Shown here in pieces: positions 41,824 to 49,924 of a stretch of DNA of 64,000 bases. The DNA comes from Streptosporangiaceae bacterium (lineage in GTDB: Bacteria; Actinomycetota; Actinomycetes; Streptosporangiales; Streptosporangiaceae). A program made the translations under genes and the position numbers. The stretch is from NCBI GenBank assembly GCA_025964695.1, contig JAOPYK010000051.1, positions 1-64,000 of the forward strand, in the 5' to 3' direction. The notes beneath the pieces are model-generated. The model searched no databases and was not told the DNA's origin. It was given only the letters and a program-made list of their open reading frames with translations. Each line of letters starts with the position of its first letter. The stretch's first letter is position 1.

Positions 41824-42333
41824 TCACCTCCCCGTGGGTGTCAAGTTGACATCGAGCCGTTCTCTGAGCCTGGCCAGTCCCCGGGAGGCCTGGCTCTTGA
41901 CGGTGCCGACCGAACAGTCGAGCACCTTGGCGATCTCTATTTCCGAGAGATCCTCCCAGTAGCGGAGAACTATCACCGCCCGCTGACGAGGCCCCAGGGA
42001 CCGTAGTTCATTCATGAGTTCCGCGCGCAGTTCCACGGCATGGATCGGCGCCACGGTCGGCACCTCGGGAGGCCTGGCCATGTGGATCTCCCGCAGGACC
42101 TTCCATCGGCGAGCGCGGCTGATCAGCAGATTGACCAGGATCCGCTTGACGTACGGCTCAGGATCGGAGTCGGCGTCCAGTCGGCCCCAGTGCCGATAGG
42201 CCTTCTCCAGTGCCGATTGCAGGGCGTCTTCGGCATCCTGCCGAGAGTTGCACATCAACAGCGCGGTATACATGAGCGCGTTGCCACGCTCCGCCACGAA
42301 CCTGACGAACGACTCGTCATCCCGCCTCCGCAT
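41824..42333 (-). CDS. SigE-family ECF sigma factor
   Basis: A 169-residue ECF sigma of the SigE family. Region 2: FVRFVAERGNALMYTALLMC (about 9-28), with DAEDALQSALEKAYRHWGRL for the core-binding and -10 part. Region 4: LGPRQRAVIVLRYWEDLSEI (about 112-131) and SVGTVKSQASRGLARLRERL. The linker is short and no C-terminal extension is present. It is co-transcribed with a single-pass membrane partner. The upstream gene on the same strand (secreted Pro-rich protein) is separated by a hairpin, and may be a target or an unrelated gene. Confidence 0.92.
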   Translation of the reverse strand: MRRRDDESFVRFVAERGNALMYTALLMCNSRQDAEDALQSALEKAYRHWGRLDADSDPEPYVKRILVNLLISRARRWKVLREIHMARPPEVPTVAPIHAVELRAELMNELRSLGPRQRAVIVLRYWEDLSEIEIAKVLDCSVGTVKSQASRGLARLRERLDVNLTPTGR

Positions 42334-42377
42334 TTCGCTCTCCTAGAGCCTGTCTCGCCCTACGCATGCCGATCATG

Positions 42378-42419
42378 GGCCGCGGGCGACCTCGGTCCGC
42401 TGAGCGGCCGCCCGCGGCC
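42378..42419 (-). terminator. Terminator after the secreted Pro-rich protein
   Basis: GGCCGCGGGCG and its exact complement CGCCCGCGGCC flank 20 bases that include a smaller dyad. It lies just after the stop codon of the 42424-43212 gene. It should isolate the sigma gene from that transcript, at least partly. Confidence 0.65.
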
Positions 42420-42423
42420 ACGA

Positions 42424-43212
42424 TCAGCCGCCGATCTTCTGCAGGCGTGTCACGATGTCCTCCAGCCGGTACCGGTAGACCGGGCTGGCACTGACGAACA
42501 GTGCCATGCCGGGCTCCGGTGACCAGATCACAGCGCTGCCCTGTCCCCCGCCGAGCGGGGACTCCCAAACCGTAGACCCGCCCACACTGATCGGCTGGGC
42601 ATCGGGCAGCTTTATCGCCTGCCGGATCTGATTTAGGGTCGCCTCTCCCTTGAACCGCTCCAGCTTGATCCACTGGCCTGCGCGGTCCTTCCAGGTCTGC
42701 CCGACCTCACAGATCTTCCGGCCCTGGAAAGTGTGGCTCAGAGAGCGGGCCGAGTCATAGTGGAGGCCGTTCGGGAGGGACAGGGACTGCTCGGCCGAGC
42801 CGCCTACCTGAACGGCGGACGGCACCTGGGAGCAGTCGAGCCGGGGCAGAGCCGGGACGCTCAGGCCGGGGACCTTCAGTGTCGGGACGGACGTCGGAGC
42901 ACTGGTCGGCACCGAGACACCGCTGGGAACTCCGGTCGGCACCTTACCCAGACAGGAGGCGACCGCGCCCGGAACCTTCGAGGGCACAGCGGCCGGCGCC
43001 TGCCCGGAGAGCTTCGGCACAGCGGGGGTGGGCAGGCAGTCCGAGGGAACGGGCAGCGCCGGCTTCGCGGGCAGGGACCCTGCCGAGGGGAGCTGCCCCT
43101 GGGCCGCCGTCGGCCCGTCCTGCGAGTAGCCGACGGTGGCGTACGTCACACCGCCGGCGGTGACCGTGCCGACCGCCGCCGCTGACACCAAGGCGATCTT
43201 GAGGCTGATCAT
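42424..43212 (-). CDS. Exported Pro/Val/Ser-rich protein of unknown function
   Basis: A 262-residue protein that I do not recognise. Residues 1-25 (MISLKIALVSAAAVGTVTAG) form a signal or anchor helix. A low-complexity part (about 35-125) has PVPSDCLPTPAVPK, VPSKVPGAVA, VPTGVPSGVS and VPTSAPTSVPT, with three Cys. The C-terminal part (about 135-262) is globular with Trp residues (GQTWKDRAGQWIKLERF, TVWESPLGGG). GAGGG precedes the ATG at 43212. It is upstream of the SigE/anti-sigma pair and could be its envelope target. Confidence 0.7.
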   Translation of the reverse strand: MISLKIALVSAAAVGTVTAGGVTYATVGYSQDGPTAAQGQLPSAGSLPAKPALPVPSDCLPTPAVPKLSGQAPAAVPSKVPGAVASCLGKVPTGVPSGVSVPTSAPTSVPTLKVPGLSVPALPRLDCSQVPSAVQVGGSAEQSLSLPNGLHYDSARSLSHTFQGRKICEVGQTWKDRAGQWIKLERFKGEATLNQIRQAIKLPDAQPISVGGSTVWESPLGGGQGSAVIWSPEPGMALFVSASPVYRYRLEDIVTRLQKIGG

Positions 43213-43503
43213 GATATTTACCCTCTCTCTGCCCATGAACCTTTTGCGCCCGACAAATACGCATGGGACCCCAGGGAGGTTGCGTGCCAGATCAGGTTTT
43301 TTTCGAAACTTCTCTCGTTCACCGTTGGATGGCCTGATGCGGATGTGCGGGGGTGGGTGCGGCCCCGGGAGAGCTAACCGGAGGGGGAAGCGGGTGGCCG
43401 GCATCCGCCGTCCTTGATCCATAGTTTGTTCCGCCTTGCCTATTCGCAGCCTTGACCTCGGACAATGCGCATTTAGGGTGATCGTCAGGCGGACGGAGGC
43501 GCG

Positions 43504-44853
43504 GTGGGCCTGTGGCACAAAGGGTCCGTACGGATTCGTATGACACTGCTGGCCAGTGTCGCGATCGGGTTGTTGTGCACGGGCTTTTCCGGTCTCGTCC
43601 TGATCGAACTGCACTGGTACAGGATGAGCAAGCAGGCCGACCAGGAGCTGCTGGCGGACCTGCGGGTGGCGGACCTCATCGCGCGGGGCGCGCTTCCCCA
43701 CCTGATCCCCGATGGGACGATCACTGCCATCCAGGTGGTGGACCTCAAGGGCCAGATCGTGGCGACGGACGAGCAGATGATCGGCAAACCGCGGGTCGCC
43801 GACTTCGTCCCCTCGGCGGAGGCCACACCGGCGGATCGGGTGATCTGCTCGGCACCGGGCTTCCCGGACTTATGTGTGACGGTCGTGGCCGTGCGGATCT
43901 CCGGGCTCGGGAACGAATGGATCGTCTACGACGCCGACCCCGTGATCCCTTGGTATGTCAGCCGGTCGTTGCTGGCCGCACTCGTGGGCGGATCAGCGTT
44001 ACTGATCGCGGCCGCGGCGGCCGGCACCCACCGTACGGTCGGCAGGGCCCTGGCTCCCGTTGAGGACGTCGTCCACGAATTAGGGGAGATCACGGCCACC
44101 GACCTGGGCCGCCGGGTCCCCGTACCCGATCGCAACGACGAAATCCGGCAGCTGTCCGACGCCGTCAACCAGACCCTGGACCGGCTGCAAGGTGCTGTCG
44201 GGCAGCAGCAGCGCTTCGCCTCCGACGCCTCACATGACCTGCGCAGCCCGATCACCGCCATGCGGCTCCAGATAGACGAGGCCCAGCTCCACCCGGACGA
44301 GACCGACTGGCCCAAGACCGCCAACGCCCTGGAAGGCAGCCTCGACCGGCTCGAAGCGATCGTCACCGACCTGCTCGCACTCGCGCGTCTCGACTCGGGC
44401 ACTGAACGCGCCACGGAGTCCGTGGATCTGGGCGAGCTGGTAGCTGCCGAGCTCGGAGACCGCAACGGCCGGGTGAGGGTCATCACGAACGTCGAACCGG
44501 CGGTGGTGGTCACCGGCGACCGGCTGCAGCTGATCCGGCTGGTCACCAACCTGGTGGACAACGCCGACCGGCACGCCACCTCCATGGTCATGGTCTCGGT
44601 CCGCCACCACGGTGACCAGGCCGTGCTGGAGGTGAGCGACGACGGCCCCGGCATACCACCCCACCAACGAGAGGTGGTCTTCGAACGCTTCGCCCGGCTC
44701 GACACCGCACGCGACAAGGACACCGGCGGCACCGGACTCGGCCTGCCGATCGCCAAAGAGATCGCCGAACAGCACGGCGGGATGCTGGCCATCGAGGACT
44801 CCGAGCAAGGCGCCCGCTTCGTCTTGAGGGTCCCGCTCCGCTGTCCGGCATAG
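43504..44853 (+). CDS. Orphan sensor histidine kinase
   Basis: A 449-residue membrane kinase. Helix 1 (MTLLASVAIGLLCTGFSGLVLI, about 13-34), an extracytoplasmic sensor domain (about 38-155), helix 2 (SLLAALVGGSALLIAAAAAG, about 160-179), HAMP (about 180-232), HisKA with FASDASHDLRSPI (His about 244) and HATPase_c with NLVDNADRHA, DGPGIPP and GTGLGLPIAKE. GGAGG precedes the GTG. It has no response regulator next to it. Next comes a TetR remnant, so the partner gene may have been lost. Confidence 0.92.
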   Translation: MGLWHKGSVRIRMTLLASVAIGLLCTGFSGLVLIELHWYRMSKQADQELLADLRVADLIARGALPHLIPDGTITAIQVVDLKGQIVATDEQMIGKPRVADFVPSAEATPADRVICSAPGFPDLCVTVVAVRISGLGNEWIVYDADPVIPWYVSRSLLAALVGGSALLIAAAAAGTHRTVGRALAPVEDVVHELGEITATDLGRRVPVPDRNDEIRQLSDAVNQTLDRLQGAVGQQQRFASDASHDLRSPITAMRLQIDEAQLHPDETDWPKTANALEGSLDRLEAIVTDLLALARLDSGTERATESVDLGELVAAELGDRNGRVRVITNVEPAVVVTGDRLQLIRLVTNLVDNADRHATSMVMVSVRHHGDQAVLEVSDDGPGIPPHQREVVFERFARLDTARDKDTGGTGLGLPIAKEIAEQHGGMLAIEDSEQGARFVLRVPLRCPA

Positions 44854-44920
44854 TCGGCCGGCGATGCCGGCCGGCTATCTCGCGGCTGCTCAGTCCTGCG
44901 GCGGCGAGCTCTACCGATCT

Positions 44921-45302
44921 GCCCCGCCCCGGAACCGCCACGGTCGAGCAGAACCTGCTGGCCTACGCGCACGCCGCGCTGGAGACGCATCTGGACGGCC
45001 TGCCCATCGTGGCGGGACTGCTCACCGATGCCCAGCTGCTCCGCCGGTTCATCGACGAACTGCACCGCAACCCGCACGGCCCGCAGCTCTACCAGCAGCG
45101 CATCATCGAGTACCTGGCCGGTGAACAACGTCTCGGGCGGCTACCGGCCGTCGACCTGGAGGCGGCCACCACGCTCTTCACCGGTGGCACCCTGATGCTG
45201 GCGATGACCAGCCTCATGGGAGTCGAGACCGGACACGACCTCTTCCAGCAACTCCCCGGTATCGTCGACACCCTTTGGGACGGCCTCAAGCCCAGGTCCT
45301 GA
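44921..45302 (+). pseudogene. C-terminal remnant of a TetR-family regulator
   Basis: The frame reads PRPGTATVEQNLLAYAHAAL then AGLLTDAQLLRRFIDELHRN and LAMTSLMGVETGHDLFQQLP. This is a TetR ligand-binding domain (about 115 residues). The N-terminal HTH is missing and the upstream sequence is only in other frames, so it lies right after the kinase gene as a truncated gene. A short product could start at the GTG 45009, but would not bind DNA. Confidence 0.75.
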
Positions 45303-45371
45303 GACCCGTCGTACAGCCATGGGCCGCCGCTGCCTCGTCTCGCTCGTCGTCCTCGCGCATCGTCGAGGTGT

Positions 45372-45417
45372 ACGTCGAAGACCCCGTCAGGAAGCTTCCT
45401 GACGGGGTCTTCGACGT
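45372..45417. terminator. Perfect 46-nt palindrome
   Basis: From ACGTCGAAGACCCCGTCAGG at the left the sequence mirrors itself exactly around AAGCTT (centre 45394/45395): 23 bp each side with no loop. Its RNA would form a very strong hairpin in both directions. It lies after the TetR remnant and 390 bases before the MFS operon promoter. A bidirectional terminator is the simplest reading. Confidence 0.7.
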
Positions 45418-45757
45418 TGCGTACCGGTGTGTGGGTCGCCTCTCGGCGAAAGGCACAACGCGGCTCCAGCCGAACGGTAATCCGCGGAGGCAATAGGTGA
45501 GGCCCGGGGACACCAGGCACACCGGCACGATCTATGTAACCATCCGCTGCCGCCCCTTGTTCCCAAGCGCCGGGCTCTCCTTCTTCCGAGTTCTGCGGCC
45601 CGGCCCGGACCCGAGCTCGCATCTCCCAGGACCCTGACACAGGCAGCTGAATACGGATGTATGTCAAAGCTCGGGGCCGAGCCGGCGTCCCGGACCACCT
45701 GATCACCGGGTGACCTCGGCATGAATCCCCCCGGCGCTGAGGGCTTCGCCAAGGAAG

Positions 45758-45804
45758 TTGCTTAGGGCAATCAAGTGCGCTATAAATATAATTGCTTAGG
45801 GCAA
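45758..45804 (+). promoter_or_regulatory. Promoter framed by two identical MarR operators
   Basis: TTGCTTAGGGCAA occurs at 45758-45770 and again at 45792-45804; each has TTGC/GCAA ends, as in MarR-family boxes. The first gives the -35 (TTGCTT 45758-45763). A 17-base spacer leads to the -10 TATAAA (45781-45786). The second box starts five bases after the -10, over the start site. Binding at both would block the polymerase. The MarR gene at 49392 closes the operon. Confidence 0.85.
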
Positions 45805-45841
45805 CCAAATGATCGTGGTGCCACCCCTCGATGACTTGCCC

Positions 45842-45868
45842 GACGAGGAGCTCTCCGGTCTCCTCGTC
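45842..45868 (+). promoter_or_regulatory. Hairpin in the long leader of the MFS-fusion operon
   Basis: GACGAGGAG pairs with CTCCTCGTC over 9 bp with a 9-nt loop, in a leader of about 145 bases between promoter and start. It may modulate translation or be neutral. The leader frame is open in phase with the pump from an ATG at 45809. Confidence 0.4.
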
Positions 45869-45940
45869 CGGCTCAGCATGAGCTTCTGCTGCACGGCGCG
45901 CGAGCAAGTCACCCCCGGACTTCGGAGCAAAAGGAGTTTC

Positions 45941-48424
45941 ATGGCAACCGCAGCATCGGCCGATGTGTGGGCGGCGGCACCTGATGCGGCCGCCCCGATG
46001 TCCCATCGGCAGATCATGGAAGCGCTGTCCGGGCTGCTGCTCGGCTTGTTCGTTGCGATCCTGTCATCGACCGTCGTGGCGAACGCACTGCCAACGATCA
46101 TCGCCGATCTGCACGCGAGCCAGACCACCTATACATGGGTGATCACAGCGACCCTGCTGGCGACGACGGTCTCCACCCCGATCTGGGGCAAGCTCGCGGA
46201 CCTGACGAGCAAGAAGATCCTGGTCCAGCTGGGCCTGGTCGTCTTCGTGGCCGGTTCTGCGTTCGCGGGCCTGGCACAGAACCCGGCAATGCTGATCACA
46301 GCCCGCGTCATACAGGGCATCGGTGCCGGCGGCCTGACCGCCCTGGCGCAGGTGATCATGGCCGTGATGATCTCGCCACGTGAGCGCGGCCGTTACTCCG
46401 GCTATCTGGGCGCGGTCTTCGCGCTGGCCACCATCGGTGGTCCGCTGATCGGCGGCGTCATCGTCGACACGTCGTGGCTCGGCTGGCGCTGGTGCTTCTA
46501 CGTCGGCGTGCCCTTCGCCGTGATCGCCCTGCTCGTCCTGCAGAAGACCCTTCATCTGCCGGTGTACAAGCGCAGGGTGAAGGTCGACTGGGGTGGCGCC
46601 GCACTGATCACCATCACGGCCTCCCTGCTGCTGGTGTGGGTGTCGTTCGCCGGTGACAAGTACGACTGGCTGTCGTGGCAGACCGGCGCCATGGTCGGCG
46701 GCACGGTGGTCCTGGCGCTGTGCTTCGTGTTCGTCGAGACCCGGGTCAGCGAGCCGATCGTGCCGCTGCACCTGTTCCGCAACCGGACGTTGACCCTGGC
46801 CGTGGTGGCCAGCCTGCTCGTCGGCGTCGCGATGTTCGGCGCCACGACGTTCCTCAGCCAGTACTTCCAGCTGGCTCGCGGCGAGACACCGACGGCGGCG
46901 GGTGTGATGACCCTGCCGATGATCGCGGGCCTGGCGCTGGCGTCCACTCTCGCCGGGCGGATCATCACCGCGACCGGACGCTGGAAGATGATCCTGGTGC
47001 TCGGCGGTGGGCTGCTCACCGTGGGCTACAACCTCATGAGTCTGCTGCGCTACGACACCGCCTACTGGCAGATCGCGATTTACATGTTCTGCATCGGGGC
47101 GGGCCTGGGCATGACCATGCAGAACCTGGTGCTGTCGGTGCAGAACCAGGTACGGCCGCAGGAGCTGGGGACGGCCAGCTCGGTCGTCGCCTTCTTCCGT
47201 ACGCTCGGCGGCGCGATCGGCGTCTCGGCGCTCGGCGCCGCCCTGTCCAACCGGGTCGCCCATTACACGTCCGCCGGCCTCGCGCAACTGGGGATCCATG
47301 GCACCGGCAGCGGCGGCTCGATCCCGAAGCTCTCCGCGCTTCCCGCCCCGGTCCGCGCGGTCGTCCAGGAGGCATTCGGCCACGGCATCGGGAACGTGTT
47401 CCTGTACGCCGGGCCGTGTGCCCTGTTCGCCCTGTTCGCGATCCTGCTCATCAAGGAGGTACCGCTGCGTACCTCGAACCTCGGGCAGTCGCAGGCCGAC
47501 GCGGTGCCGCCCGCACCCGTGGGGCACACCTCGCTGGGCGGCCGTCACGCCCACCGCCAGGAGCGCGAGCTGGTCTCCGTCGGCGCCGACACCCAGATCC
47601 TGCCGAACGGCCAGGTCACCGCGTCGCTGCCGGTGTACGCCTCCGCGGGAACCGGGGAGCCTCACGACGGCGGCGTGATCCGCGGCTTCGTGCGCGGCGG
47701 GGACGGCATCGCTGTGACCCATGCCGCGCTCACGCTGATCGACGTGCGGGGGCATCAGGTCGGCCGCGCGGCCACGGACGCCGGCGGACGATACGAACTA
47801 CCGACCCCCGGCAGGGGCACCTACGTGTTGATCGTCGCGGCGGATGACCACGACCCGCAGGCCGCGACGCTCGTGGCCGGTGACCAGCCGGTCGACTTCG
47901 ACCTGGTACTCATCGGCTCCAGCGGCCTGTCCGTCACCGTGCGCGGCATGAACGGCACACCCGTCGGGGGCGCGATGGTCGTCCTGACGGACGTACGGGG
48001 TGAGGTCGTCGCCGCCGGCACGACCGATGCCGCCGGCGGCTTCGCCTTCACGGCGGTGACCGCGGGGAGCTACACGCTCGCGGTCAGCGCGGCCGCGCAC
48101 CGTCCGGCCGCGATACCCGTCGAGGCCGGCAACGGGCAGAGCCGCCACGAGATCGAGCTGCTGCCCGGCGTCCGGGTGCACGGAACGGTCCGGGCCGAGG
48201 GACGGGGCCCGGTCGCCGACGCCCGCGTCACACTGCTCGACGCCGCCGGGAACGTAGTCGGCGTCGCGACCACCGGGCCCGACGGGGAGTACGCCTTCGC
48301 CGACCTCACCGGCGGTCAGTACACGGTCATGGCCAGCGGATACCCACCTGTGGCGAGCGGGGTCAACCTGTCCGGCCAGGGCGACGACGCGCACGACGTC
48401 TGGCTCGGCCATCCCGCCGAATGA
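45941..48424 (+). CDS. MFS pump (DHA2) fused to three carboxypeptidase-regulatory-like domains
   Basis: An 827-residue protein. Residues 25-540 are a 14-TM DHA2-type proton antiporter: ALSGLLLGLFVAILSSTVVA at the start, motif A GKLADLTSKKIL and LGGAIGVSALGAAL near the end. After a linker (about 541-575), three beta-sandwich repeats follow at about 577-660, 661-741 and 742-827, each with a V(R/T)G...P(V)xGAxVxLxDxxGxxV, T(D)xxGxYxFxxLxxGxYxLxVxA pattern. Such transthyretin-like domains are usually outside the cell. The ATG at 45941 with AAAGGAG is preferred over ATG 45809. First gene of a MarR-controlled operon with YceI. Confidence 0.88.
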   Translation: MATAASADVWAAAPDAAAPMSHRQIMEALSGLLLGLFVAILSSTVVANALPTIIADLHASQTTYTWVITATLLATTVSTPIWGKLADLTSKKILVQLGLVVFVAGSAFAGLAQNPAMLITARVIQGIGAGGLTALAQVIMAVMISPRERGRYSGYLGAVFALATIGGPLIGGVIVDTSWLGWRWCFYVGVPFAVIALLVLQKTLHLPVYKRRVKVDWGGAALITITASLLLVWVSFAGDKYDWLSWQTGAMVGGTVVLALCFVFVETRVSEPIVPLHLFRNRTLTLAVVASLLVGVAMFGATTFLSQYFQLARGETPTAAGVMTLPMIAGLALASTLAGRIITATGRWKMILVLGGGLLTVGYNLMSLLRYDTAYWQIAIYMFCIGAGLGMTMQNLVLSVQNQVRPQELGTASSVVAFFRTLGGAIGVSALGAALSNRVAHYTSAGLAQLGIHGTGSGGSIPKLSALPAPVRAVVQEAFGHGIGNVFLYAGPCALFALFAILLIKEVPLRTSNLGQSQADAVPPAPVGHTSLGGRHAHRQERELVSVGADTQILPNGQVTASLPVYASAGTGEPHDGGVIRGFVRGGDGIAVTHAALTLIDVRGHQVGRAATDAGGRYELPTPGRGTYVLIVAADDHDPQAATLVAGDQPVDFDLVLIGSSGLSVTVRGMNGTPVGGAMVVLTDVRGEVVAAGTTDAAGGFAFTAVTAGSYTLAVSAAAHRPAAIPVEAGNGQSRHEIELLPGVRVHGTVRAEGRGPVADARVTLLDAAGNVVGVATTGPDGEYAFADLTGGQYTVMASGYPPVASGVNLSGQGDDAHDVWLGHPAE

Positions 48425-48497
48425 CCTGAATCCGCCGGCCCGCGCCCGCGAACAGGCCGTCCCGGCGGGCGGATCACACGTGACGACAAGGAGCACC

Positions 48498-49358
48498 ATG
48501 CACACCAGCCCGCACCTCTCCAGGGGAACACCGAACGAGCAGCGCGGACTGCACGCCCGGGTGCGCACCAGGGACGGCTGGGCCGTGCAGCACGCGGTCG
48601 CCACCGTGACCGACACCTCCGGCCGTCAGGCCGCCCGCGCCGAGGCGGACGCCGACGGCACGGTCGTGACCGAAGCGCTGGAACCCGGCGTCTACACCGT
48701 CGTCGTGACCGCGATCGGTTACGCGCCCGCCGCCTCGACCGCGATCGCCACCAGCTCCGGCAGCGCCGAGCTCGGCACGATCGTGCTCACCCGGGCGGGC
48801 AGCGTGGAGCTGCCACCGCCCGGCGTGTGGACCATCGACCCGGCGCATTCGACGATCGCCGTGACCACGCAGTACCTCGGGCTGACCGCTGTGCACGGGC
48901 GGTTCGGCGATTTCGGCGGCAGGATCGACATCGCCGCGGCCGTCGAGGCGTCCACCGTCACCGCCGACATCACGGCGGCGTCGATCGAGACCGGCAACGG
49001 CATGCGCGACGACCACCTGCGCTCCCCCGACTTCCTCGACATCGAGCGCCACCCGACGATCACGTACCGCGGCACAGGGCTGTCCGCCGCCGGCCCCGAC
49101 CGGTGGATCGTGCACGGCACGCTGACCCTCTGCGGCATCAGCCGGCCGGTCGATCTCGCCCTGAGCTACCTGGGCACCGGCCCCGACCCGTGGGGCGGCG
49201 TGCGCGCCGCGTTCCGCGCGGTCACCGAGCTGCGCCGCGCGGACTTCGCGATCACCTTCAACCAGGTCCTGGAAGCGGGGATCTCCATGATCGGCGCCAC
49301 CCTCAAGGTAGAACTGGACATCCAGGCCGTCCAGGGCGAATCCTTTCCGTCAGCCTGA
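48498..49358 (+). CDS. YceI-family protein with N-terminal regulatory-like domain
   Basis: A 286-residue protein without a signal peptide. Residues 14-105 form one carboxypeptidase-regulatory-like sandwich (HARVRTRDGWAVQHAVATVT ... LEPGVYTVVVTAIGYAPAA), as in the adjacent pump. Residues 112-282 are a YceI domain: WTIDPAHSTIAVTTQYLGLT, GRFGDFGG, SPDFLDIERHPTITYRG and LTLCGISRPVDLAL. YceI barrels bind polyisoprenoids or other long lipids. The ATG at 48498 has AAGGAG; the upstream GTG 48480 is less likely. The gap after the pump gene is 73 bases. The two proteins may handle the same lipophilic compound. Confidence 0.9.
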   Translation: MHTSPHLSRGTPNEQRGLHARVRTRDGWAVQHAVATVTDTSGRQAARAEADADGTVVTEALEPGVYTVVVTAIGYAPAASTAIATSSGSAELGTIVLTRAGSVELPPPGVWTIDPAHSTIAVTTQYLGLTAVHGRFGDFGGRIDIAAAVEASTVTADITAASIETGNGMRDDHLRSPDFLDIERHPTITYRGTGLSAAGPDRWIVHGTLTLCGISRPVDLALSYLGTGPDPWGGVRAAFRAVTELRRADFAITFNQVLEAGISMIGATLKVELDIQAVQGESFPSA

Positions 49359-49391
49359 TCGTCGCCGGAGATCGGGCGGGTAAGAGGAGCG

Positions 49392-49868
49392 ATGATGGAA
49401 GCACCAGCGACAGCGACCGAGGGCGACTACGAGGCGGTCGAGCACGAACTCGGGGTCCTCCTGCGCCGCGCGCGGGCACTGTCCGCTGAGATGGCCCGCG
49501 AGGTGCACCCGGAGCTGGAGTTCGCGGCGTACGGGCTGCTCGTCGGCATGCACGACTGCGTTCGCTCGCGACCCAGTGATCTGGCCGATTACCTGGGCGT
49601 CGGCAAGGCCACCATCAGCCGGCAGATGAAGGTGCTGGAGCAGCTGGGCCTGATCGAACGCCAGCCCGACCCCGATGACGGCCGCGCCCACCTCCTGGTC
49701 CTCACCGAGGAGGGCCGTCGGCGGCTGGACGTCGCCCGTACCGCCCGCCAGAAACGCTTCCACGCGATGCTCGACACCTGGCCGGCGGAGGACGTACGGG
49801 TGCTGGCCGGAATGCTGGCCCGCTTCAACGAACTCGCCGAGCGGGTGAGTAAGGCCAACCGCGGCTGA
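49392..49868 (+). CDS. MarR-family regulator of the MFS-YceI operon
   Basis: A 158-residue winged-helix regulator. The HTH and wing are RPSDLADYLGVGKATISRQM (about 57-76) and KVLEQLGLIERQPDPDDGRA (about 77-96), then HLLVLTEEGRRRL. AGAGGAG precedes the tandem ATGs. It is the last gene of the operon that starts with the MFS fusion, 33 bases after YceI. It is the natural candidate for the TTGCTTAGGGCAA boxes upstream of the pump, giving negative autoregulation lifted by a phenolic or lipophilic ligand. Confidence 0.92.
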   Translation: MMEAPATATEGDYEAVEHELGVLLRRARALSAEMAREVHPELEFAAYGLLVGMHDCVRSRPSDLADYLGVGKATISRQMKVLEQLGLIERQPDPDDGRAHLLVLTEEGRRRLDVARTARQKRFHAMLDTWPAEDVRVLAGMLARFNELAERVSKANRG

Positions 49869-49924
49869 ACGCGCGCTCGGCGGTGCAGCAGGCGATCCGT
49901 CTTCAGCAGGATGTCAGGGCGCGG

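Larger units (their letters stand above)
45303..45940. other. Intergenic stretch before the MFS-fusion operon
   Basis: About 640 bases with the palindrome at 45372-45417, the MarR operators and promoter (45758-45804) and a leader with a hairpin (45842-45868). The part 45420-45750 has no gene that I recognise. Confidence 0.6.

Noticed and set aside
46064-47755. A 563-codon minus-strand frame opposite the MFS fusion.
   Set aside because: Same antisense artefact: charged, repetitive, no domain, no promoter.
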